NCBI RefSeq assembly: GCF_042683165.1
Contig: NZ_JBHUIZ010000006.1
Span: forward strand, 394,741-458,740
Reading direction: 5' to 3'
Source: Tigheibacillus halophilus
GTDB taxonomy: Bacteria; Bacillota; Bacilli; Bacillales; Amphibacillaceae
Length of the DNA: 64,000 bases
Below are positions 17,656 to 26,770 of this stretch, piece after piece. The number at the start of each line of letters is the position of its first letter. Position 1 is the stretch's first letter. The notes under the pieces are model-generated. The model did no database searches. It was not told the origin of the DNA and saw nothing but the letters and a program-made list of their open reading frames with translations. Both the position numbers and the translations under genes were made by a program.

Positions 17656-18681
17656 ATGCGAGTAACGATTAAAGATATAGCTAAAATGGCTGATGTGTCC
17701 CCAAGTGCCGTATCTCTTGTGCTTAATGACAGGCCGTGTCGTGTGTCTGAAGAAAAAAAAGCGACTATTAAACGCATTGCCAAAGAATATAATTATGCTG
17801 CAAACCAGATTGCCAGAAGTTTGGTTACTAGAAAAAGTAAAACAATAGGTCTGCTCATCCCCGATATTGAAAATATCTTTTTTTCTTCTCTTGCCAAGCA
17901 TATTGAAGAACGATGTCGCCAAAAAGGCTATATGTTGATTATCGTCAACTCGGATAATAAGTATAAGCATGATTTAGAGTTGCTTGAGTTATTAAAGTCA
18001 CGTTCCATTGATGGCTTATTCTTGATTCCCAGTGACGAATCATACGAAAATAATACAGAACTAATCAATCAACTTCGAAATTTAGATAATGCGAAATTTC
18101 CTTACGTGATGATAGATCGGATATTTTCCGAGCATCCCTGCAATAAAGTATGGTTTGATAATGAAGAGGGAGCTAATCTTGCTGTTTCGCATTTATTGGA
18201 AAGTGGCCATCAAAAAATAGCTTGTATTGCCAACAGCAGCGATTCATTAAATGGGAAGTCTAGATTGACTGGTTATTACCGTGCGATGGAAAAGTATAAT
18301 TGTGAGATAAACCCTGAATTTGTCATTGAAGGGGACTATCGAATGGACAGTGGTTTCCGGGCAGGGAAAAAACTACTAAATCAGGATATTTCAGCTGTGT
18401 TTGTAACGAATGACATGATGGCCTTGGGCTTATTAAAAGCGGTATATGAAAAAAATATGCAGGTTCCCAATGACATATCCATTATCAGCTATGATAATAC
18501 GATTAATTCTTATATATTTGGAGTTGAACTTACGGCAATTGAACAGGATGTGTGCAGCCTAAGTAATCATGCAGTTAGATTGTTATTTTCACAATTAGAA
18601 AAAGAGAATAAAATTCCAGAGGAGATTTGCCTAATTCCAAAACTAATTAAGAATACCAGTGTACTAACAGTAAGACAGTAA
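17656..18681 (+). CDS. LacI family transcriptional regulator
   Basis: 341 aa. N-terminal HTH (VTIKDIAKMADVSPSAVSLVLND) with the hinge helix NQIARSLVTRKSKTIGLLIPD, then a periplasmic-binding-protein-like effector domain (HLLESGHQKIACIANSS; AVFVTNDMMALGLLKAV). It has its own promoter behind the terminator of the nucleoside operon. It probably binds the palindrome at 14193-14210 and responds to ribose or a nucleoside; the effector is not visible. Confidence 0.93.
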   Translation: MRVTIKDIAKMADVSPSAVSLVLNDRPCRVSEEKKATIKRIAKEYNYAANQIARSLVTRKSKTIGLLIPDIENIFFSSLAKHIEERCRQKGYMLIIVNSDNKYKHDLELLELLKSRSIDGLFLIPSDESYENNTELINQLRNLDNAKFPYVMIDRIFSEHPCNKVWFDNEEGANLAVSHLLESGHQKIACIANSSDSLNGKSRLTGYYRAMEKYNCEINPEFVIEGDYRMDSGFRAGKKLLNQDISAVFVTNDMMALGLLKAVYEKNMQVPNDISIISYDNTINSYIFGVELTAIEQDVCSLSNHAVRLLFSQLEKENKIPEEICLIPKLIKNTSVLTVRQ

Positions 18682-18713
18682 TTAAAAGTTAGTCCACCAG
18701 TGATGCTTATCAC

Positions 18714-18759
18714 AATAAAGAGGCGAGGGACAGTGAACTGCCCCCTCCGTCTCTTTATT
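18714..18759. terminator. Bidirectional terminator between lacI-type gene and GH26-like gene
   Basis: AATAAAGAGGCGAGGG pairs imperfectly with CCCCCTCCGTCTCTTTATT across an 11-base loop. Its right arm runs into the last codons of the convergent gene. Confidence 0.7.
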
Positions 18760-20506
18760 GAATTAAAGTGTCTTCCCATATGTGAAGGTCGCCATCTTTA
18801 TGTTCGTACTTTATATGGAAGGCTTCCAAAATTTCGATGATGGGGAGGCCGGTCAGCGCTCTTTTTTCAAAAAAGGCTGCTTTGTCGATTTGGTGTTTTT
18901 CAGTGCGAAAACTTGCTGTCTTTCCGTTATAGATGAGCTGCAAATGGCTGCTGTCCGAGCCCTTTGCCGTTTGCATTCCAAGATAGTCCTTCACAAAGGA
19001 GGCATCAACATATAATTTCTCCTCATAACGGAACATGAAATCGCGGTATGTGAAGGTTTCAGCATCACTGACCCTATCATTCTGCGCAATTGTTGACAGA
19101 TAAGCAGGGTCTTTCACTGCATTAGCATAGGCATTTAAAATATGTTTATTTTCTGTTATGGCGTAGTTATTGATTTTTCTTCCTTCCGGTGCGTTCACCA
19201 GATTATTGACATCAAAGTAATAAATGAATTTCACCCGTGGATACAACTTAGGCAACAAACGATACATTCTGCTTATTTTTTCTTCAGCGAACTTAGTGTG
19301 ATGCCTGCCATCTGTCGTCGTGTAATTACTCGCGCCGAACTCTCCGATGACAATCGGCTTTCTGGCACTGAAAGTATTGTATACATAATCAAGCAGATGC
19401 AAAGGATCCTCAAAATCCGCTTTCTCCTGCACTTGGTCATTGTGGTAAACCACATTATAAATATTGACGCCGACATAATCGACATATTCATCTCCAGGGT
19501 AAAATTCCTTGATGGTTTTCTCTGGCATTGTAAACACATTCCATAACATCATGACATTCGGTGCGTTTGCTTTCATTACCTCGTGGACAAGCCGCCACTT
19601 TTCAATGTATTGCTTGGCGTGACCTGAATAAAAAGTCCACGTACCATTCATTTCACTCGCATAACGCAGCAGCACAGGGACATCAGCTTTTGCGGCTTCT
19701 TTGGCAAATTGCAGCAAATACGCATCATCTTTCACCTCGTCCAATCCATTATTCGGCTCCCAAGCGATTTGCGGAAACCCGCCTGCCTGTTTGACTCCCG
19801 CCACCCACTTTTTTGGAAACGGTTTGCCATAGCCGACATATTTAAAAAAGGAGGCGTGCTGTTTCCCTGTCAACGAATTGAACTTTTCCATGCTTGTTTG
19901 AATATGTTCATCCTGTAACACATACCCCCCTGCATAAAGGCCATTTCTCGGTTCGTAAGGTGAGCGGGGCACATCGCGCTTATGTAAAAACAAGCTTGCA
20001 CCGATATTTTGTTCGATAGGCGGTTTTTGCTGTTCTTCCGGGCTGGATAAGGCAACCGTATGTGTTTTTTTATGCAAATAAAAATCGATGTTGATCCCCA
20101 GGAATTTTTCCAAATGAGAGCCGGGAAGATAAATTGTGCCATGTTTTTCCAGATACGGTTGGATTTCATCCGATTGCACATTTGCCAATTCACCATTTTG
20201 ATATGTAAGGCTGCGGCCTTTAAAAGATATGGAAAGCGTGTCGCCTTTTTTTACTCGATGGATGGAAAGGATGTTTTCCAAATCTCGCAACGAAAAATAA
20301 ACGGTATCGTTTTTTTCTAAAAGGGCGTGTGAGAGCTTATAATGGCTGCCATCGAATACAACATCATCGGAAAATCCAGTACTCTGGCCGGTTGGACGAA
20401 GCTTGTTTTTCAGACTGTCGACAATCATCGCCGGCCCACTTAGGAAAAAGAAGACCAAGCAGCCTGTCATGATCAATAAAAGCATGATGGCATGTCTTTT
20501 TTTCAT
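18755..20506 (-). CDS. Membrane-anchored GH26-like glycosidase with flanking copper-amine-oxidase-N-like domains
   Basis: 583 aa. One N-terminal membrane segment (residues 7-28, signal anchor or uncleaved signal). Residues about 50-155 and 510-580 resemble the small repeated copper amine oxidase N-terminal domain of Gram-positive surface proteins (KNDTVYFSLRDLENIL; EEKLYVDASFVKDYLG). Between them lies a TIM-barrel with VLLRYASEMNG (E285) and PIVIGEFGAS (E389), matching the acid/base and nucleophile pair of GH26 beta-mannanases. The substrate is unknown; next to csaB, a cell-wall polymer is plausible. The 3' end of csaB and a 21-bp repeat array lie just upstream. Confidence 0.75.
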   Translation of the reverse strand: MKKRHAIMLLLIMTGCLVFFFLSGPAMIVDSLKNKLRPTGQSTGFSDDVVFDGSHYKLSHALLEKNDTVYFSLRDLENILSIHRVKKGDTLSISFKGRSLTYQNGELANVQSDEIQPYLEKHGTIYLPGSHLEKFLGINIDFYLHKKTHTVALSSPEEQQKPPIEQNIGASLFLHKRDVPRSPYEPRNGLYAGGYVLQDEHIQTSMEKFNSLTGKQHASFFKYVGYGKPFPKKWVAGVKQAGGFPQIAWEPNNGLDEVKDDAYLLQFAKEAAKADVPVLLRYASEMNGTWTFYSGHAKQYIEKWRLVHEVMKANAPNVMMLWNVFTMPEKTIKEFYPGDEYVDYVGVNIYNVVYHNDQVQEKADFEDPLHLLDYVYNTFSARKPIVIGEFGASNYTTTDGRHHTKFAEEKISRMYRLLPKLYPRVKFIYYFDVNNLVNAPEGRKINNYAITENKHILNAYANAVKDPAYLSTIAQNDRVSDAETFTYRDFMFRYEEKLYVDASFVKDYLGMQTAKGSDSSHLQLIYNGKTASFRTEKHQIDKAAFFEKRALTGLPIIEILEAFHIKYEHKDGDLHIWEDTLIQ

Positions 20507-20582
20507 GATATCCCTCTGTTTCTGTGCCTAATGTAAGTTACCCGCAGGTGGTTGCCCGTTGCTGTTGCTGCAGGCCGTGAAT

Positions 20583-20789
20583 ACTAATCAAATTGGAGCC
20601 TTCGCACAATTAACTTGTCACTTGGGCGAAAATACTTGTCCTGGACGCAAATACTAGTCACCAAGTGGAGGTTACTTGTCAGTTCGGAGCACATACTTGT
20701 CAGATTGTGCATTTTACTTGTCACTTCGCGCAATTAACTTGTCACTCGAACAAAAATACTTGTCCCAGCCGCAAATCGCATACGAGTCA
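20583..20789 (-). repeat. Array A: degenerate 21-bp tandem repeat, core TGACAAGT
   Basis: On the minus strand (the sense of both neighbours) the octamer TGACAAGT or a close variant recurs. On the + strand the ACTTGTC core starts at 20613, 20634, 20653, 20674, 20695, 20716, 20737 and 20758, with weaker copies at 20583 and 20782. Spacing is 21 bp in nearly every step; the roughly 13-bp spacers vary. It fills the gap between the csaB stop and the GH26-like start and contains no credible gene. A matching array sits at 58360-58513. Confidence 0.85.
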
Positions 20790-21869
20790 CGTTCCAGTGA
20801 ACAGTTCTGTAACAGCTTGCTGGAAGCTGTGGGTAGCATGTTTCTGCATGCTGCGTATACGGCTGTCCAGCTTTTCTTTCTGCAGATCAGCGTTTTTCAT
20901 GATGTGGTTCACACTCTGCAATAGTTTTTTGTCGCACCAATTATCTTGGTCTAAGTGGCCGATGACGGGCTGGTCGCACATGGAGGCGAAGGAATCCACT
21001 TTCGGGTCATAGGAAATTGCTACGAATGGCGTGTTTGTAATGGCAGAAAAAATGAGAGCATGGAGTCTGATGCCAATTAATAAATCTGCGCAGCCAATGA
21101 TAGAAATCTTTTCCTTTAATGATAAAGAACTTGGCACCAGATAACTTTTTTGCTCCATCAATGTGGCGGTTTGTTCAGAAACGGCTTCATCCAATTTTCC
21201 ATGCATTGGTACAAAGATGATCGTATTGCCGTCATTGGCTAGCTGGTCGAGGCACAAGGCAATCCGCTTTTTGAAATCCATCGCGGCCGGCCAATCTCTG
21301 ACACTCACTGCAATGATGGGACTTGCAACCTGATTTATTTCGAGCCATTCGTTTTTAAATGCGGTGCAATCCAGACCGATGACTGGATCGGGCACTACTT
21401 GAATCGGCCGGCTGACGCCAAGCTGTTTCAATAGGTTCATGGAGGCGGCATCACGAACGGTGACTTGCGAAGCGTTGTTCAACACGCGCTTTACAATCCA
21501 CTGATTGTGTCGGCGTTGAATCGGTCCCATTCCCTGTGCGTAAACAAAGACAGGTTTTTTCAACCACTGAGCGACCTTCATGATGCCAGTGTAGTATGGA
21601 ATGGATCTGATTCCGGTATGGTCCTGAAGCAAACTGCCTCCGCCGCTTAAAAGCCCATTCGATTGCCTGATTGCTGCATAAATTTCTCGCGGGCGCCAGC
21701 GGTTCACTGCTTGCACACCATATGATTTACTGGTGGCTTCCGGATCATTAGATAGTACAGTGATACGGGCATCTGGCTTGAATTGCTTCAATGCTTGGAT
21801 GATGGCATACAGAATGGCTTCATCTCCGTCATTGTCAAAGCCATAATAACCTGACAGTACGATGTGCAT
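20787..21869 (-). CDS. csaB: Polysaccharide pyruvyl transferase CsaB
   Basis: 360 aa from ATG 21869, with AGAGGTGA 6 bp upstream; that ribosome site includes the stop codon of the previous gene. A GTG at 21878 would overlap that gene. Signatures: HIVLSGYYGFDNDGDEAILY, LLSGGGSLLQDHTG, FVYAQGMGPI and LLIGIRLHALIFSA. CsaB adds pyruvate ketals to secondary cell wall polymers, creating the ligand for SLH-domain surface proteins. It belongs to a minus-strand run with a glycosyltransferase and a DUF5693-like protein. Confidence 0.93.
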   Translation of the reverse strand: MHIVLSGYYGFDNDGDEAILYAIIQALKQFKPDARITVLSNDPEATSKSYGVQAVNRWRPREIYAAIRQSNGLLSGGGSLLQDHTGIRSIPYYTGIMKVAQWLKKPVFVYAQGMGPIQRRHNQWIVKRVLNNASQVTVRDAASMNLLKQLGVSRPIQVVPDPVIGLDCTAFKNEWLEINQVASPIIAVSVRDWPAAMDFKKRIALCLDQLANDGNTIIFVPMHGKLDEAVSEQTATLMEQKSYLVPSSLSLKEKISIIGCADLLIGIRLHALIFSAITNTPFVAISYDPKVDSFASMCDQPVIGHLDQDNWCDKKLLQSVNHIMKNADLQKEKLDSRIRSMQKHATHSFQQAVTELFTGT

Positions 21870-21874
21870 GTGAG

Positions 21875-23767
21875 TCACCTCTTAATGGATTTCGCAGCTT
21901 GGTATTTGTTCCAGTAGTTTCCGATCCATTTGCATAGGAAAATAATGACCACTCCGACGATGTATCCGAATAAAATCCCGTAGAACGAACGCAGTGTCGA
22001 AACAAATAAAGGAATATGAAAATGGGTAAACGTGTTTATGGTCGATAAAAATCCGATGCTCGCTGGGATAAGCAGTACACGCCCCCATTTTTTTCCGCTG
22101 CCGATCGCGTAAAGTGCAGCAATGAACGCAGGAAAACCGATCAACACTTCTTTCGTTCGCGGGCGTGTATAAAGGATTTCTTCCAGCGCCTGCCGAATGT
22201 ACAACTCTATTCCGCTTACACTGCCTCCATTACCGGTTCTTGAAATATAATAAAGGCCAATGACCGCCATACAACCAATTACCAGTAAATGCCAAAAGGT
22301 AACAGGCATATGCAGGAACTGAATCAAGGAATTGCTTTCGGAACGTTTGGCCAGGAATGCTTTGCAAACAAAGTATGCCACTGCCAGGATGGGGATGATA
22401 TATACCAGCTTGACGCCTCTAAAAAGCTCGAAGCCGGTAATGAATCCGTTATTATTCAGAAGACTGGTCACAATGACGATGCCGATGACCGTCACGCAAA
22501 TAGCCTGGAGGTAACGGAATGAAATGGCGAGCATGGAGCGTGCACCATCCCAGGCAAACATGGTGGCAGTTATTGGTGTAACAATGGCAATGAGAAGGGT
22601 GAACGCTTTGAGCCATGCGACTTGCTGAGTTAAGAAATAGACAATTGCTAACAGCAAAAGCAATCCGGCGAGCAGGATACGGTTTTTTTGGCAGAGTATA
22701 TGCACCGTAACAAGAAAAATAAATAATATACCCGCCAGCATGACTGCGGCTTTTGCCCATAAAGGAACATCCAGCGGAGCATACTGGGTGGGATGACCCA
22801 GGACGAATTTCTCCGGTAGACCCTGTTGGAGATTCCGGGAAAATTGGGCGGTTTGCGCAAGAACTTGGTTTATGCTTTTCGATTCGTCAGATATATGAAT
22901 GAAGAGAGATCGTATATTTCGCTCTTTGATGGCGCGGATGGCCCGGTCTGTATTGTTTCCCAATGTATCTGCATTCAAATCCAGACTGTGCTGGCGGATG
23001 ACAGCATAATTGGTGCTTTTTGCAATGGCTGTCAGGCCCTTTTGCTTCGCAAACTCGATCGTATAAAAAAGGAAACCGGATGCGGACAGTTTCTTTGCAT
23101 ATGTGTCTATTGTTTCCAGATCAGGATAGCCCGATACTTCCTCTCCTGAAAAGAGAATCCCGGTATGCAAATCCTGCTTCATGTGCAGGAGCTGTTTGAT
23201 CAATTGCTGATTTCGGCTTGCTGAAACGGTATTATCCATTCTGAAGATAGGCTGCATCCCTGCTCCTTCGATCATTTGCACTGCAGTTGGATCATAACCG
23301 AGGGCTGTTGATTTGTTATACCTGAGACGTTCACTGATAAAATAAAAATCATTGTCAGCAATATGTAATTTTTGCGGGTGCAGATAGTTCTGAATCCATT
23401 GCTCGTCCTGGGAATTTTCAGGAATTGGCACATAGTAACCATCGCGAAGCTTAATCTCATCCAAACTGCTATTTCCGAAGCGGAGCGCTTCCAGTAACTG
23501 CTGCTTACTGTAAATAGATATCCGTTGCTGCTGCTCGAGATCAGAAAGTGATAGTGGCTGAAAGCTGACAGTGTTCACTCCAGCTTTTCGTAATTGTTGA
23601 AGCACTCGTTCCATGTCCGTTCGCTGGAATGAAGTCATGAGTTCTTCATAGGGGATAACCAATTCATATGTATGGTGTTTTGTTTCCAATGTCCATCTAT
23701 GTACAAGTCCTGGTATACTTACCAACAGCAGGAGCACAACAAGCGCCCAAAGCCAAATCTTTTTCAA
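21875..23767 (-). CDS. DUF5693 family multi-pass membrane protein
   Basis: About 630 aa from a TTG at 23767 (MKKIWLWALVVLLLL, AGGCAGG upstream); another TTG at 23803 would add 12 residues. One N-terminal membrane helix, an extracellular region of about 300 residues with a TIM-barrel flavour (AGVNTVSFQPLSL; EGAGMQPIFRMDN), then eight or so membrane segments in the second half. This architecture next to csaB is that of the DUF5693 family, whose function is unknown to me; a role in polymer assembly or export is inferred from context. Confidence 0.75.
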   Translation of the reverse strand: MKKIWLWALVVLLLLVSIPGLVHRWTLETKHHTYELVIPYEELMTSFQRTDMERVLQQLRKAGVNTVSFQPLSLSDLEQQQRISIYSKQQLLEALRFGNSSLDEIKLRDGYYVPIPENSQDEQWIQNYLHPQKLHIADNDFYFISERLRYNKSTALGYDPTAVQMIEGAGMQPIFRMDNTVSASRNQQLIKQLLHMKQDLHTGILFSGEEVSGYPDLETIDTYAKKLSASGFLFYTIEFAKQKGLTAIAKSTNYAVIRQHSLDLNADTLGNNTDRAIRAIKERNIRSLFIHISDESKSINQVLAQTAQFSRNLQQGLPEKFVLGHPTQYAPLDVPLWAKAAVMLAGILFIFLVTVHILCQKNRILLAGLLLLLAIVYFLTQQVAWLKAFTLLIAIVTPITATMFAWDGARSMLAISFRYLQAICVTVIGIVIVTSLLNNNGFITGFELFRGVKLVYIIPILAVAYFVCKAFLAKRSESNSLIQFLHMPVTFWHLLVIGCMAVIGLYYISRTGNGGSVSGIELYIRQALEEILYTRPRTKEVLIGFPAFIAALYAIGSGKKWGRVLLIPASIGFLSTINTFTHFHIPLFVSTLRSFYGILFGYIVGVVIIFLCKWIGNYWNKYQAAKSIKR

Positions 23768-23955
23768 TACGTCAACCTGCCTTTCGTTATCCAGCCGGAA
23801 CAAGGACTCCCTTGCGTAATGATATTTTTCATGTTTTTAAGGTAGTCGCAAAAGTAGATATGGCATCCATCTCTGCTGCAAATAGGATGAATTGAGGCCC
23901 AAGCTTCAAAAGGCGGACACAGCGTGAAAGCCCCCATCAAAGCCAGCAGCATCTT

Positions 23956-24135
23956 TCAGCACTTCTTTTCAAAAAATGAAAGGAGAAAAATGATGATTGC
24001 CATGTACAAAAGAAAGTATACGGTTAGTGTTACCAAGGCAGCCCACTTCCATCCGGGATATTGGACAGGAAGAAGATTTCCCGGTGCGAGCAGTGCTTCT
24101 AAGATAATTTGCGGGCAGATCGGGACTTTTTCCAT
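23956..24135 (-). CDS. Putative small membrane protein, 59 aa
   Basis: The reverse strand reads ATG at 24135 to TGA at 23956. The peptide begins MEKVPICPQIILEALLAPGN, has one strongly hydrophobic segment (about residues 31-54, WKWAALVTLTVYFLLYMAII and following) and ends FFEKKC. It overlaps the last 37 bases of the glycosyltransferase gene in another frame, suggesting coupled translation. No good ribosome site is visible, which is the main doubt. A second frame, ATG 23952 to TGA 23764, follows and its stop overlaps the next gene's TTG start. Confidence 0.4.
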   Translation of the reverse strand: MEKVPICPQIILEALLAPGNLLPVQYPGWKWAALVTLTVYFLLYMAIIIFLLSFFEKKC

Positions 24136-25172
24136 AAATGATAAAACGGTGACATTGGTCGTTTTAGGAGGTGCTTTGTCTTAAAGTAAGAATATATACC
24201 TTGCACATTGTGTGTTTTCAACATGGAGGCGACAGCTTTTTCCTGCATGCTGTTATTCGGATATTGCATGCTGTGTTGCATATCGCTATTCATTAACCAT
24301 TCCGAAATGATTCCTTTTTTTTGGATGCTTGCTAGTGTATTTGCAGGGTCGAACAAGCTATCGAGCATGCTCAGTGTAAAATTTGCCCGCATCCGCTGGA
24401 GCAATACTTTATTTTTCCCGTGAAAAGTATTGTTGGCCTTTAGTAAATTTTCCACTTGCTGATACAGCTTTTGCCGGCTTTCAAATTGACTGTGAAGCGG
24501 GATTTGACCAGATTCGTAAGCTGAGGACGTAAAATGATACAGCGGTTCAGCAATGGCATGCATACCCACTGTCTTTTCCCAATATGCCAGATTGAAAAAT
24601 GCTGTAGCCTCCAAATAAAGGGAACCAGGGAATTTTATTTGATTGTTCTGGATGACTTCATTCCGATATAGTTTATTATTCGGCGAGAAAAGCAAAAATT
24701 GGTGAGGAAGCAAGTCGATACGTTCCATAAATTCATGCTTTAGATAGCGTCCTGCTGTCTGAGGAATAGTTTCTTCGGTGAAAAAACGTCGATTCCTATA
24801 TTCAATTTCCCGGTACCCGCATAAGACCAACTGTGTATCACAATCCATCTTCGCAACCAATTTCTCTGTCATTTCCCCATCGATGTAATCCTCTGCGCTG
24901 ACAAATTGTACGAATTCGCCACTTGCATATGCCAGACCGTAGTTTAAGGCGGAGACAATGTGAGGAGTTTCAGCTTCAAGCAATACAATACGGGTGTCTT
25001 TTTCCGCAAAGGTCTGGCAAATCATCACGCTTTCTTCTGATAAGCAACCATTGATAAGAATGATCTCCAGATCGCGATATGACTGATTGACAATACTATC
25101 TATACAATTTACCAAAGAAGCTGTATGGAAGATTGGTACGATGAGACTGACAGTTGCATTATTTTTACCCAT
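24099..25172 (-). CDS. Family 2 glycosyltransferase
   Basis: 357 aa from ATG 25172 (MGKNNATVSLIVPIFHTA), with AAAGGGTG upstream; an ATG at 25199 lacks a ribosome site. GT-A fold: VSLIVPIF, SYRDLEIILING, YASGEFVQFVSAEDYIDGEM, where the aspartate of the DxD-like motif is replaced by SAED. The C-terminal half is less conserved. It probably transfers a sugar to the cell-wall polymer that CsaB modifies. Leads the minus-strand csaB cluster. Confidence 0.85.
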   Translation of the reverse strand: MGKNNATVSLIVPIFHTASLVNCIDSIVNQSYRDLEIILINGCLSEESVMICQTFAEKDTRIVLLEAETPHIVSALNYGLAYASGEFVQFVSAEDYIDGEMTEKLVAKMDCDTQLVLCGYREIEYRNRRFFTEETIPQTAGRYLKHEFMERIDLLPHQFLLFSPNNKLYRNEVIQNNQIKFPGSLYLEATAFFNLAYWEKTVGMHAIAEPLYHFTSSAYESGQIPLHSQFESRQKLYQQVENLLKANNTFHGKNKVLLQRMRANFTLSMLDSLFDPANTLASIQKKGIISEWLMNSDMQHSMQYPNNSMQEKAVASMLKTHNVQGIYSYFKTKHLLKRPMSPFYHLWKKSRSARKLS

Positions 25173-25521
25173 ATAACAGCACCCTTTCTTATCCTGCATC
25201 TATTTTCATTTCTAGCATTGCCTCCTAACTGGTACCGTTATTCCTCCACTTGAATCAATTCAAGTTAATTTTTCTTTGGTGGAGAGCGGCTGCATAGATT
25301 CCAGGCTTCAAGAAATAATACAAATGACAGACAAATCTTTACAGTTTTCTGTAGAGAAATTCGCCAATAAGATTTATAATGTGTATAATATGGTTTAACT
25401 GGGCATACTAATAAGTTTAGTTCATCGTGCTCACGGATAACGTGGCATTCGCCTTCGTTGCACTTACGCAGTATGGAAATGCATTTAATTTCCTTCTTGC
25501 AAAAAAAGAGGTGAACGGCAA

Positions 25522-26577
25522 ATGTTTAGGATTGCTTTTCTTGCCTTCTTGACATTGCTTGCATCGCTGCTAGTTACGCCGATGCTGATACATTTTATAA
25601 AAAAATATAATATTACTGACAAACCGAACTACCGTAAAGTGCATAAAAATCCAGTGCCGACATTGGGAGGACTGGCTATTTTTACGAGTTTCCTGATTGG
25701 ATTACTGATTTTGCAACCGGACAACAAGTATCATCTGGCGATTGTTGCAGGAGCTTTTATTATTGTAGCGATCGGTGTCATTGATGATCTGTGGGATCTG
25801 TCACCGAAAATAAAGATGGCCGGCCAGATCGCTGCGGCTGTTTTGGTTGTTTTCTGGGGCGGATTGCAAGTATCCTTCATTAATCTGCCATTTGGCGGGA
25901 CATTGGAATTCGGATTATTCAGTTCAGTCATTACGATATTATGGATTGTGGGCGTGACGAACGCCATCAACCTGATTGATGGGTTGGATGGTCTTGCTGC
26001 CGGAGTATCGGCTATTGCCTTGCTGACATTAGCCGGGATGGCGATGGTCATGCAAAATATTTACGTTGCCACTATGGCCTTGATTTTATTTTTTGCTACG
26101 GTTGGATTTTTGCGTTACAATTTTCATCCAGCAAAAATTTTCATGGGTGATACGGGTGCGCTGTTTCTTGGTTATATGATTGCAGTATTATCGCTGCTCG
26201 GTTTTAAGAACGTGACACTGATCTCTTTTGTCATTCCAATTTTTATTTTGGGTGTGCCGATTGCGGATACAGTGATCGCCATGATACGGCGTAAAGTGCA
26301 TAAAAAACCGATATCAAGCCCGGATAGCAGCCATTTGCATCACCGGCTGGTCAAAATGGGATTCAGCCACACACAGACAGTGCTTTTCATTTATGGTTTG
26401 AGCATCATGTTCAGTTTGGCAGCCTTCATGTTTTCCATGACAACGACATGGGGATCCGTGCTCATCTTCTTCATTTCGCTGTTCGCTATTCAGATATTGG
26501 TGGAAAACCTCGAATTGATTAGTGCGAATTATAAGCCGCTGACAAACCTTCTGAAGGGTTTAAAACATAAAGACTGA
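25522..26577 (+). CDS. tagO: Undecaprenyl-phosphate N-acetylglucosaminyl-1-phosphate transferase (TagO/WecA/MraY family)
   Basis: 351 aa, about 11 membrane segments, GAGGTGA upstream. Signature motifs: PTLGGLAIF, AIGVIDDLWDL, NAINLIDGLDGLAAGVS (catalytic aspartates), KIFMGDTGALFLGY and SHLHHRL. The enzyme starts teichoic acid or secondary wall polymer synthesis by loading GlcNAc-1-P on the lipid carrier. It is divergent from the csaB cluster; the 320-bp gap holds TATAAT-like elements near 25375 and 25385 but no clear -35. Confidence 0.92.
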   Translation: MFRIAFLAFLTLLASLLVTPMLIHFIKKYNITDKPNYRKVHKNPVPTLGGLAIFTSFLIGLLILQPDNKYHLAIVAGAFIIVAIGVIDDLWDLSPKIKMAGQIAAAVLVVFWGGLQVSFINLPFGGTLEFGLFSSVITILWIVGVTNAINLIDGLDGLAAGVSAIALLTLAGMAMVMQNIYVATMALILFFATVGFLRYNFHPAKIFMGDTGALFLGYMIAVLSLLGFKNVTLISFVIPIFILGVPIADTVIAMIRRKVHKKPISSPDSSHLHHRLVKMGFSHTQTVLFIYGLSIMFSLAAFMFSMTTTWGSVLIFFISLFAIQILVENLELISANYKPLTNLLKGLKHKD

Positions 26578-26610
26578 AAATAATTGCCCGGGAAATAATT
26601 TTGTAGAAAC

Positions 26611-26650
26611 AATGGACAACCTGTCTAACTGGAGGGGTTGTCCATTTGTA
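26611..26650 (+). terminator. Hairpin terminator after tagO-like gene
   Basis: AATGGACAACC (26611-26621) pairs with GGTTGTCCATT (26636-26646). The following T-run is short and interrupted. Confidence 0.65.
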
Positions 26651-26770
26651 CTTTTCCCTCGAATAGCGGCGATGCCCAGGAGCGGATTAATGGAATACAT
26701 GACACTGTTATTTGGTACGGTCAGATTGTTATGATAAGAAAGTGGGTACAGTTTGTAAAGGAGTGGAATC

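Noticed and set aside
20583..20789. CRISPR array
   Set aside because: The conserved core is only about 8 bp, spacers are about 13 bp and related to one another, and there are no cas genes. A 21-bp period does not fit any CRISPR type.
20665..21012. Plus-strand frame of 115 codons with a heptad-like TCxxxxx repeat
   Set aside because: The heptad arises because the 21-bp repeat equals seven codons; the frame lies opposite csaB and has no ribosome site. Array A in sense orientation is not open.
23924..24184. Plus-strand frame of 86 codons in the csaB cluster
   Set aside because: It is opposite to the glycosyltransferase and the proposed small membrane gene and lacks family features, although AAGGAGA-like sequence occurs inside it.
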